From assembly GCF_947507565.1 (NCBI RefSeq), contig NC_089188.1:62001-126000 (forward strand): a stretch of 64,000 nt of DNA. The letters are read 5' to 3'. The translations under genes were made by a program, and so were the position numbers. Positions 51,090 through 59,966 of the stretch are shown here, one piece after another. This stretch comes from Oscarella lobularis. Lineage: Eukaryota; Porifera; Homoscleromorpha; Homosclerophorida; Oscarellidae. Each line of letters starts with the position of its first letter. Within the stretch, counting starts at the first letter, position 1. The notes under the pieces are model-generated. The model made no database searches. It saw nothing but the letters and a program-made list of their open reading frames with translations, and was not told the origin of the DNA.

Positions 51090-54000
51090 AAAGTTGAACG
51101 CGTAAACTTTGATTCTAAGGGCCTGAAGATAAAGTTGAGGGCCTAAACTCCGATTCTAAGGACCTGAAGATAAAGTTGAGAGACTAAACTTTGATTCTAA
51201 GGACCTGAAGATAAAGTTGAGGGCCTAAACTTTGATTCTAGGGACCTGAAGATAAAGTTGTGGGCTTAGACTTTGATTCTAAGGACCTGAAGATAAAGTT
51301 GATGGCCTAAACTTTGATTCTAAGAGCCTGAAGATAAAGTTGAGGGCCTAAACTTTGATTCTAAGCACCTGAAGATAAAGGTCATGGCCAAAACTCTGAT
51401 TCTAAGGACCTGAAAATAAAGTTGAGGGCCAAAACTTTGATTCAAAGGACCTGAAGATAAAGTTGAGGGCCTAAACTTTTATTCTAAGGAGCTAAAGATA
51501 AAGTTGAGGGCCTAAACTCTAATTCTAAGACCCTGAAGATAAAGTTGAAGGCCCAAACATTGATTCTAAGGGCCTGAAGATAAAGGTCATGGCCAAAACT
51601 CTGATTCTAAGGACCTGAAGATAAAGTTGAGGGCCTAAACTTTGATTCTAAGAGCCTGAAAATAAAGTTGAGGGCCTAAACTTTGATTCTAAGGACCTGA
51701 AGATAAAGTTGAGGGCCTAAACTTTTATTCTAAGGACCTGAAGATAAAGTTGAGAGACTAAACGTTTATTCTAAGGCCCTGAAGATAAAGTTGAGGGCCT
51801 AAACTCTAATTCTAAGACCATGAAGATAAAGTTGAAGGCCCAAACATTGATTCTAAGGACCTGAAGATAAAGTTGAGAGACTAAACTTTGATTATAAGGA
51901 CCTGAAGATAAAGTTGAGTGCCTAAACTTTGATTCTGGGGACTTGAAGATAAAGTTGAGGGCTTAGACTTTGATTCTAAGGACCTGAAGATAAAGTTGAT
52001 GGCCTAAACTTTGATTCTAAGGGCCTGAAGATAAAGGTCATGGCCAAAACTCTGATTCTAAGGACCTGAAGATAAAGTTGAGGGCCTAAACTTTGATTCT
52101 AAGAGCCTGAAGATAAAGTTGAGGGCCTAAACTTTGATTCTAAGGAGCTGAAGATAAAGTTGAGAGACTAAACTTTGATTCTAAGGACCTGAAGATAAAG
52201 TTGAGAGACTAAACTTTGATTCTAAGGACCTGAAGATAAAGTTGAGGGCCTAAACTTTGATTCTAGGGACCTGAAGATAAAGTTGAGGGCTTAGACTTTG
52301 ATTCTAAGGACCTGAAGATAAAGTTGATGGCATAAACTTTGATTCTAAGAGCCTGAAGATAAAGTTGAGGGCCTAAACTTTGATTCTAAGCACCTGAAGA
52401 TAAAGGTCATGGCCAAAACTTTGATTCTAAGGACCTGAAAATAAAGTTGAGGGCCTAAACTTTGATTCAAAGGACCTGAAGATAAAGTTGAGGGCCTAAA
52501 CTCTAATTCTAAGACCCTGAAGATAAAGTTGAAGGCCCAAACATTGATTCTAAGGGCCTGAAGATAAAGGTCATGGCCAAAACTCTGATTCTACGGACCT
52601 GAAGATAAAGTTGAGGGCCTAAACTTTGATTCTAAGAGCCTGAAGATAAAGTTGAGGGCCTAAACTTTGATTCTAAGAACCTGAAGATAAAGTTGAGGGC
52701 CTAAACTTTTATTCTAAGGACCTGAAGATAAAGTTGAGAGACTAAACTTTTATTCTAAGGCCCTGAAGATAAAGTTGAGGGCCTAAACTCTAATTCTAAG
52801 ACCCTGAAGATAAAGTTGAAGGCCCAAACATTGATTCTAAGGACCTGAAGATAAAGTTGAAGGCCTAAACTTTGATTCTAAGAGCCTGAAGATAAAGTTG
52901 AGTGCCTAAACTTTTATTCTAAGGGCCTGAAGATAAAGTTGAGGTCCTAAACTGTGATTCTAAGGCCCTGAAGATAAAGTTGAGAGACTAAACTTTGATT
53001 CTAAGGACCTGAAGATAAAATTGAGGGCCTAAACTCTGATTCTAAGGCCCTGAAGATAAAGTTGAACGCGTAAACTTTGATTCTAAGGGCCTGAAGATAA
53101 AGTTGAGGGCCTAAACTCCGATTCTAAGGACCTGAAGATAAAGTTGAGAGAATAAACTTTGATTCTAAGGACCTGAAGATAAAGTTGAGGGCCTAAACTT
53201 TGATTCTAGGGACCTGAAGATAAAGTTGAGGGCTTAGACTTTGATTCTAAGGGCCTGAAGATAAAGTTGATGGCCTAAACTTTGATTCTAAGAGCCTGAA
53301 GATAAAGTTGAGGGCCTAAACTTTGATTCTAAGCACCTGAAGATTAAGGTCATGGCCAAAACTCTGATTCTAAGGACCTGAAAATAAAGTTGAGGGCCTA
53401 AACTTTGATTCAAAGGACCTGAAGATAAAGTTGAGGGCCTAAACTTTTATTCTAAGGAGCTAAAGATAAAGTTGAGGGCCTAAACTCTAATTCTAAGACC
53501 CTGAAGATAAAGTTGAAGGCCCAAACATTGATTCTAAGGGCCTGAAGATAAAGGTCATGGCCAAAACTCTGATTCTAAGGACCTGAAGATAAAGTTGAGG
53601 GCCTAAACTTTGATTCTAAGAGCCTGAAGATAAAGTTGAGGGCCTAAACTTTGATTCTAAGGACCTGAAGATAAAGTTGAGGGCCTAAACTTTTATTCTA
53701 AGGACCTGAAGATAAAGTTGAGAGACTAAACTTTTATTCTAAGGCCCTGAAGATAAAGTTGAGGGCCTAAACTCTAATTCTAAGACCCTGAAGATAAAGT
53801 TGAAGGCCCAAACATTGATTCTAAGGACCTGAAGATAAGGTTCAGAGACTAAACTTTGATTATAAGGACCTGAAGATAAAGTTGAGTGCCTAAACTTTGA
53901 TTCTGGGGACTTGAAGATAAAGTTGAGGGCTTAGACTTTGATTCTAAGGACCTGAAGATAAAGTTGATGGCCTAAACTTTGATTCTAAGGGCCTGAAGAT

Positions 54001-54165
54001 AAAGGTCATGGCCAAAACTCTGATTCTAAGGACCTGAAGATAAAGTTGAGGGCCTAAACTTTGATTCTAAGAGCCTGAAGATAAAGTTGAGGGCCTAAAC
54101 TTTGATTCTAAGGAGCTGAAGATAAAGTTGAGAGACTAAACTTTGATTCTAAGGACATGAAGATA
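51090..54165 (+). repeat. 1,968 bp (48-monomer) higher-order repeat, with a third partial copy
   Basis: GATTCTGGGGACTTG lies at 51931 and 53899 (1,968 bp), and CTAAGCACC at 51361 and 53329 (1,968 bp). A further CTAAGCACC at 52386 shows an internal 25-monomer shift. A third GATTCTGGGGACTTG at 55416 is 1,517 bp (37 monomers) downstream, so a shorter third copy continues to about 55700. Confidence 0.85.
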
Positions 54166-56109
54166 AAGTTGAGGGCCTAAACTTTGATTCCAAGGTCCTG
54201 AAGAGAAATTTGAAGGCCCAAACTTTGATTCTAAGGGTCTGAAGTTAAAGTTGAGGGCCTAGACTTTGATTCTAAGGACCTGAAGATAAAGTTGAAGGCC
54301 TAAACTTTCATTCTAAGAGCCTGAAGATAAAGTTGAGGTCCTAAACTCTGATTCTAAGGCCCTGAAGATAAAGTTGAGAGACTAAACTTTGATTCTAAGG
54401 ACCTGAAGATAAAATTGAGGGCCTAAACTCTGATTCTAAGGCCCTGAAGATAAAGTTGAACGCGTAAACTTTGATTCTAAGGGCCTGAAGATAAAGTTGA
54501 GAGACTAAACTTTTATTCTAAGGCCCTGAAGATAAAGTTGAGGGCCTAAACTCTAATTCTAAGACCCTGAAGATAAAGTTGAAGGCCCAAACATTGATTC
54601 TAAGGACCTGAAGATAAAGTTGAAGGCCTAAACTTTGATTCTAAGAGCCTGAAGATAAAGTTGAGTGCCTAAACTTTTATTCTAAGGGCCTGAAGATAAA
54701 GTTGAGGTCCTAAACTCTGATTCTAAGGCCCTGAAGATAAAGTTGAGAGACTAAACTTTGATTCTAAGGACCTGAAGATAAAATTGAGGGCCTAAACTCT
54801 GATTCTAAGGCCCTGAAGATAAAGTTGAACGCGTAAACTTTGATTCTAAGGACCTGAAGACAAAGTTGAGGGCCTAAACTCCGATTCTAAGGACCTGAAG
54901 ATAAAGTCGAGAGACTAAACTTTGACTCTAAGGACCTGAAGATAAAGTTGAGGGCCTAAACTTTTATTCTAAGGAGCTAAAGATAAAGTTGAGGGCCTAA
55001 ACTCTAATTCTAAGACCCTGAAGATAAAGTTGAAGGCCCAAACATTGATTCTAAGGGCCTGAAGATAAAGGTCATGGCCAAAACTCTGATTCTAAGGACC
55101 TGAAGATAAAGTTGAGGGCCTAAACTTTGATTCTAAGAGCCTGAAGATAAAGTTGAGGGCCTAAACTTTGATTCTAAGGACCTGAAGATAAAGTTGAGGG
55201 CCTAAACTTTTATTCTAAGGACCTGAAGATAAAGTTGAGAGACTAAACTTTTATTCTAAGGCCCTGAAGATAAAGTTGAGGGCCTAAACTCTAATTCTAA
55301 GACCCTGAAGATAAAGTTGAAGGCCCAAACATTGATTCTAAGGACCTGAAGATAAAGTTGAGAGACTAAACTTTGATTATAAGGACCTGAAGATAAAGTT
55401 GAGTGCCTAAACTTTGATTCTGGGGACTTGAAGATAAAGTTGAGGGCTTAGACTTTGATTCTAAGGACCTGAAGATAAAGTTGATGGCCTAAACTTTGAT
55501 TCAAAGGGCCTGAAGATAAAGGTCATGGCCAAAACTCTGATTCTAAAGACCTGAAGATAAAGTTGAGGGCCTAAACTTTGATTCTAAGAGCCTGAAGATA
55601 AAGTTGAGGGCCTAAACTTTGATTCTAAGGAGCTGAAGATAAAGTTGAGAGACTAAACTTTGATTCTAAGGACCTGAAGATAAAGTTGAGGGCCTAAACT
55701 TTGATTCTAAGGTCCTGAAGAGAAATTTGAAGGACCAAACTTTGATTCTAAGGGTCTGAAGTTAAAGTTCAGAGGCAAAACTTTGATTCTAAGGACGTGA
55801 AGATAAAGTTGAGAGACTAAACTTTGATTCTAAGGCCCTGAAGATAAAGTTGAGAGACTAAACTTTGATTCTAAGGCCCTGAAGAGAAATTTGAAGGCCC
55901 AAACTTTGATTCTAAGGGCCTGAAGATAAAGGTCATGGCCAAAACTCTGATTCTAAGGACCTGAAGATAAAGTTGAGGGCCTAAACTTTGATTCTAAGGA
56001 CCTGAAGATAAAGTTGAGAGACTAAACTTTGATTCTAAGGGCGTGAAGATAAAGTTGAGGGCCTAAACTTTGATTCTAAGGACCTGAAGATGAAGTTGAG
56101 TGCCTAGAC

Positions 56110-56192
56110 TTTCTGAACAAATTGTCCCAGGACAAATTGTCCCTGGACAAATTGTCCCAGGACCAAATGTCCCAGGACAATTGTCCCCAAGA
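56110..56192. repeat. Short family A tract at the right end of the G satellite
   Basis: After CTAGACTTTCTGAA the G array stops within a monomer and four to five A units follow (GAACAAATTGTCCC, GGACAAATTGTCCC and similar). The tract then joins module B through GTCCCCAAGACAACTCTACC, the same join as at 480-490. It is much shorter than A1. Confidence 0.9.
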
Positions 56193-56635
56193 CAACTCTA
56201 CCTACATCACATACCTTTGCCCCCTCGATAGTCATCCTCCCTTCTGATTGCCTTCCCTTCCAATCCTCCTCTTCCCACTCGCATCCGTTGCTCGTATCAT
56301 TCTTCCTTACGCTCTTACACATCTATAAAACGAATTAGAGACCCCTCAATAACTAAAACTCTACCTACATCACATACCATCGATCCCTTGATATTCCTTC
56401 CCCTCCCTGCCTGCTTGTTCCTCTTCTCCCTCGCGCCCCATCTCCTTGTCATTGTTCCTCCCATCCCTATGCCCCTAAGAAAACTAATTAGAAATATGTA
56501 ACACAATTAGGAACCATTATATACCTATCAGTATTGACTCTGCCCTAACATTGCCCCTATACACATTAACAAAGCCACACAACTCATAAACAATTGCACG
56601 GCACTTATCTGACATCCTCCAGAAACCCCCTGTTT
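56193..56635. repeat. Module B copy 2, one internal repeat fewer
   Basis: Second copy of the module at 487-1085. The internal repeat heads are at 56194 and 56358, 164 bp apart, so one unit of about 160 bp is absent compared with copy 1. From 56452 to 56635 it matches 897-1085 with three substitutions I can see (TTATC/TTTTC, ATCCT/ATCTT, AACCCC/AAGCCC). It passes into family C through GTTTACAAAAAGG as in copy 1. Confidence 0.85.
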
Positions 56636-57052
56636 ACAAAAAGGAAGAAGGCAAAAGGCAAAGGGAAAAGGCAAAAGGCAAAGGGAAAAGGCAAAAGGCA
56701 AAGGGAGAAGGCAAAAGGCAAAGGGAGAAGGCAAAAGGCAAAGGGAGAAGGCAAAAGGCAAAGGGAGAAGGCAAAAGGCAAAGGGAAAAGGCAAAAGGCA
56801 AAGGGAAAAGGCAAAAGGCAAAGGGAGAAAGCAAAAGGCAAAGGGAGAAAGCAAAAGGCAAAGGGAGAAAGCAAAAGGCAAAGGGAGAAAGCAAAAGGCA
56901 AAGGGAGAAAGCAAAAGGCAAAAGGAAAAGGCAAAAGGCAAAGGGAGAAAGCAAAAGGAAAAGGCAGAAGGCAAAAGGCAAAGGGAGAAGGAAAAAGGCA
57001 AAAGGGAGAAGGCAAAAGGCAAAAGGGAGAAAGAAAAAGGCATAGGAGAAGG
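56636..57052. repeat. Family C array, long copy, about 20 units of 20 bp
   Basis: AAAGGCAAAGGGARAAGGCA-type units with three internal variants (GGGAGAAGG, GGGAAAAGG, GGGAGAAAG) grouped in runs, which suggests local unit duplication. It degrades after about 56950 and ends GGAGAAGGACAAATTG, where GGA is shared with family A. A 162-codon Lys-rich plus frame and Phe/Leu-rich minus frames span it, but are products of the 20 bp low-complexity unit. Confidence 0.95.
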
Positions 57053-57234
57053 ACAAATTGTCCCCAGGACAAATTGTCCTAGGACAAATTGTCCCCAGGA
57101 CAAATTGTCCCAGGACAAAATGTCCCCAGGAAAAATTCTCCCCAAGACAAATTGTCCCAGGACAAATTGTCCCAGGACAATTTGTCCCAAGACAATTTGT
57201 CCTGGGGACAAATTGTCCCCAGGACAAATTCTGA
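57053..57234. repeat. Family A array A4
   Basis: About 12 units. It includes a 23 bp perfect odd palindrome at 57201-57223 (arms CCTGGGGACAA and TTGTCCCCAGG around A), formed where units in opposite orientation meet. It ends GACAAATTCTGAATAAATGC, where AAATTCTGAA belongs to both A and H; the A array at 58852 ends with the same join. Confidence 0.93.
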
Positions 57235-57944
57235 ATAAATGCAGATTTAATTCTGAATAAATGCAGAATTAATTCTGAATTAATGCAGAATTAATTCAGA
57301 ATTTATTCTGAAATTAATGCAGAAAAAATGCGGAATTTATTCTGAATTAATGCAGAATTTATTCTGAATAAATGCAGAAGTTATTCTGAATTAATGCAGA
57401 ATTTATTCTGAATTAATGCAGAATTAATTCTGAATAAATGCAGAATTAATTCTGAATTTATTCTGTACTAAAGCAGAATTTATTCTGAATTAATACAAAA
57501 TTAATTCTGAATAAATGCAGAATCAATTCTGAATTAATGCAGAATTAATTCAGAATTTATTCTGAATTAATGCAGAATTTATTCTGAATTAATGCAGAAC
57601 TCATTCTGAATAAAAGCAGAATTTATTCTGAATTAATGCATAATTTATTCGGAACTAATGCTGAATTTATTCTCAATAAATGCGGAATTTAAACTAAATT
57701 AATGTAGAATTTATTCTGAATTAATGCAGAATTTATTCTGAATTAAAGCAGAATTTATTTTGAATTAATGCAGAATTTATTCGGAACTAATGCCGAATTT
57801 ATTCTGAATAAATGCGGAATTTAAACTAAATTAATGCAGAATTTATTCTGAATTAATTCTGAATTAATGCAGAATTTATTCTGAATTAATGCAGAATTAA
57901 TTCTGAATAAATACAGAATTAATTCTGAATTACAGCAGAATAAA
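57235..57944. repeat. Family H array H1, 22 bp AT-rich unit
   Basis: About 32 units of GAATTAATGCAGAATT plus TATTCT or AATTCT, with AATAAATGC variants. The units contain dyads: CAGAATTAATTCTG is a perfect 14 bp palindrome, and CAGAAT-TT-ATTCTG and ATTCTG-8 nt-CAGAAT are inverted repeats. There are many AATAAA hexamers, which should not be read as polyadenylation signals. The array reaches to 10-15 bp from the splice donor in island 2. Confidence 0.95.
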
Positions 57945-57953
57945 AGATCGTGA

Positions 57954-57959
57954 ACTTAC
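57954..57959 (-). other. 5' splice donor GTAAGT
   Basis: Minus-strand GTAAGT follows the TAC codon of the putative exon directly. All six intron positions match the U1 consensus; the exon side (TAC) does not match the usual CAG or AAG. The H satellite begins within about 15 bp downstream, leaving almost no unique intron sequence. Confidence 0.5.
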
Positions 57960-58034
57960 GTAGACAAGGTGCTTAACCTTTCTTTTCAACATTCTATATT
58001 CTTTACGAGAGCTATGCTGCCATGAAGCATCCAT
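57960..58034 (-). CDS. Putative first coding exon, INO80 complex subunit E-like
   Basis: On the minus strand an ATG at 58034 (A at -3, G at +4) opens 25 codons that end in TAC directly before GTAAGT. The last 16 residues are RKEYRMLKRKVKHLVY. From memory, vertebrate INO80E has KKKYRNLKRKLKFLIY near its N-terminus, so about 10 of 16 positions are identical and others conservative. INO80E is an accessory subunit of the nuclear INO80 chromatin remodeller, with a coiled-coil N-terminal segment. An in-frame TGA lies upstream near 58195, with no other in-frame ATG before 58034. Reading through the donor gives a stop after eight codons (V-S-S-R-S-F-I-L-L), so the exon only makes sense if spliced, phase 0. 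No second exon is in the window on this strand: everything to the left is repeat DNA. It could be the true 5' end of a gene with a satellite-filled first intron, or a captured fragment. Confidence concerns the exon call more than the family name. Confidence 0.5.
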
Positions 58035-58300
58035 GATCGTATATAAGGTGAAGAAAACGACAGGCGCTCCGTCGTGAGTCGACGATACGTCGGCGATCGT
58101 TCTAAAAGATCGCTCGTACACCCAGAAACGCCATGACGACGAAAAACTTAGCAATAACCGTTCAGAAAGTGACGGAACACGACAAGAAGTCGATCAAGAA
58201 CCTCAAACTCGCTCGCTAAGCGATGCACAGGAGACGAAAGACGAGCAGGGCTTTTCGAGTGTAACGCGCGCTAAAACATGGCGAAAAAATCTCACATTCT

Positions 58301-58851
58301 CTGAATAAACACAGAATTTATTCTGACCTAATGCAGGATTTATTCTGAATTAATTCAGAATTTATTCTGAATTAATTCAGAATTTATACTGAATTAATGT
58401 AGAATTAATGAAGAATTAATGAAGAATTTATTCTGCATTTATTCAGAATAAAATTCAGCATTAATTCAGAATTAATTCTGAATTAATTCAGATTTTATTC
58501 TGAATTATTGCAGAAATAATTCTAATAAAATGCAAAATAAATTCTAAATTAATGCAGAATAAATGCGGAATTTATTCTGAATAAATGCGGAATTTATTCT
58601 GAATTAATGCAGAATTTATTCTGAATTAATTCAGAACTTATTCTGAATTAATGCAGAATTTATTCTGAATTAATGCAGAAATTATTCTAGATTAATGCAG
58701 AATTTATTCTGAAATAATGCAGAATTTATTTTCAATTATTGCAGAATTAATTCTGAATAAATGCAGAATTAATTCTTAATTAATGCAGAATAAATCGGGA
58801 ATTTATTCTGCATTAATGCAGAATTTATTCTGTATTAACTTAGAATTTCAA
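58301..58851. repeat. Family H array H2
   Basis: About 25 units of the 22 bp AT-rich repeat, more degenerate near island 2 (for example GAAGAATTAATGAAGAATT near 58405). The perfect palindrome AGAATTAATTCT recurs. Together with H1 it encloses island 2. It ends in TTAGAATTTCAAGGAAGAATTG, a transitional stretch into family A. Confidence 0.94.
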
Positions 58852-59273
58852 GGAAGAATTGTAGAAGGAAAAATTGCCCCAGGACAAATTGTCCTGAGAA
58901 CAAATTGTCCCCAGGAAAAATTGTCCTGGGGACAAATTGTCCCAGGACAAATTGTCCGAGGACAAATTGTCCCAGGACAAATTGTCCCAGGACAAATTGT
59001 CCCAGGACAAATTGTCCGAGGACAAATTGTCCAAGGACAAATTGTCCCAGGAAAAATTGTCCCAGGACAAATTGTCCCAGGACAAATTGTCCCAGGACAA
59101 ATTGTCCCAGGACAAATTGTCCGAGGACAAATTGTCCCCAGGACAAATTGTCCCCAGGATAAATTGTCCCCAGGACAAATTGTCCCAGGACAAATTGTCC
59201 GAGGACAAATTGTCCCAAGACAAATTGTCGCAGGACAATTTGTCCTGGGGACAAATTGTACCCAAGACAAATT
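58852..59273. repeat. Family A array A5, the most homogeneous A array
   Basis: About 27 units, mostly exactly 15 bp (GGACAAATTGTCCCA, sometimes with CCGA). The regular 15 bp spacing keeps all six frames open, giving five overlapping frames of 85-164 codons. It ends with inverted units (GGACAATTTGTCCTGGGG) and the GACAAATTCTGAATAAATGC join to H, identical to the join near 57230. Confidence 0.95.
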
Positions 59274-59966
59274 CTGAATAAATGCAGAATAATTTCTGAA
59301 TAAATGCAGAATTAATTCTGAATTATTGCAGAATAAATGCGGAATTTATTCTGAATTAATGAAAAATTTATTCCGAATAAATTTAAAATTTATTCTGAAT
59401 TAATGCAGAATTTATTCTGAATTAATGGCGAATTTTTTTGAATTAATGCAGAATTTATTCTGCATTAATCTAGAATAATTTCTGCATTAATGCAGAATTA
59501 ATTCAGAATTTATTCAGAATTTATTCTGAATTAATGCAGAATTTATTCTGAATTAATTTAGAATTTATTCTGAATTAATGCAGAATTTATTCTGATCTAA
59601 TGCAGAATTTATTCTGAATTAATGCAGAATTAATTCAGAATTTATTCTGAATTAGTGCAGAATTTATTCTGAACTAATGCAGAATTTATTCTGAATTAAT
59701 AAAAAATTAATTCTGAATAAATGCAGAATCAATTCTGAATTAATGCAGAATTAATTCAGAATTTATTCTGAATTAATGCAGAATTTATTCTGAATTAATG
59801 CAGAACTTATTCTGAATAGAAGCAGAAATTATTCTGAATTAATGCAGAATTTATTCGTAACTAATGCCGAATTTATTCTGAATAAATGTAGCATTTATTC
59901 TGAATTAATTCAGAATTAATTCTGAATTAATGCATAATTTATTCTGAATTAATGCAGAATTTATTT
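59274..59966. repeat. Family H array H3
   Basis: About 31 units of the 22 bp repeat. Segments near 59630-59800 and 57480-57620 share the same variant order (AATTAATACAAAATT/AATTAATAAAAAATT, GCAGAATCAATTCTG, GCAGAACTYATTCTGAATA), so H1 and H3 are related by block duplication. The array ends TTTGAATGAATTCTGGCAGG, where ATTCTG is shared with family E. Confidence 0.94.

Larger units (their letters stand above)
12538..56109 (+). repeat. Main family G satellite, 41 bp monomer, about 1,063 copies
   Basis: A 43.6 kb uninterrupted array. CCTGAAG starts at 12541 and 56083 are 43,542 bp apart, exactly 1,062 x 41, and checks at 22258 and 40052 fall on the same phase. Monomer subtypes recur: GAGGGCCTAAAC, GAGAGACTAAAC, GAAGGCCCAAACATTG, AAAGGTCATGGCCAAAAC, AGAGAAATTTGAAGG, GTTAAAGTTCAGGGCC, GAACGCGTAAAC and GATGGCCTAAAC types. 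The order CTAATTCTAAGACC, then GAAGGCCCAAACATTG, then GGTCATGGCC recurs throughout and marks higher-order units. The centre of the commonest monomer is a 21 bp dyad (arms AAAGTTgAGG and CCTaAACTTT around G). No gene, RNA or inserted element is visible; stops are frequent because 41 is not a multiple of three. Confidence 0.98.
57945..58300. other. Unique island 2: CpG-rich gene 5' end
   Basis: About 355 bp of non-repetitive, CpG-rich sequence enclosed on both sides by family H. On the minus strand it holds, in order, a CpG-rich leader (from about 58300), small upstream ORFs (for example ATG at 58134 to a stop ending at 58102, ten codons), a 25-codon exon (58034-57960) and a GTAAGT donor. No TATA box is placed sensibly; TATATA at 58039-58044 is only a few bases from the ATG. 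It shares only the short string CGCGCGCTAA with island 1. Confidence 0.65.

Noticed and set aside
12538..56109. Telomeric repeat
   Set aside because: TTAGG-like strings appear only as part of longer units (TTCTAAGG in G, GGTTAGCC in D); there is no run of TTAGG or TTAGGG.
56528..57227. Lys-rich plus-strand and Phe/Leu-rich minus-strand frames of 155-227 codons
   Set aside because: They follow the 20 bp purine-rich unit of family C and merge into family A. The hydrophobic minus frame imitates a membrane protein only because of its composition.
1757..58280. Shared CGCGCGCTAA string in islands 1 (about 1760) and 2 (about 58265) as a common promoter element
   Set aside because: Ten bases in two CpG-rich segments, in opposite orientation relative to the inferred genes; too weak to call.
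58783..59281. Five overlapping frames of 85-164 codons in the family A array
   Set aside because: The 15 bp unit has no stop in any frame; peptides (PGQIV, SQDKL, GTICP) are the same unit read in different registers.
57235..59966. Many AATAAA and TATA-like hexamers in family H
   Set aside because: They are internal to the 22 bp unit and repeat with it, so they are not evidence for polyadenylation sites or promoters.
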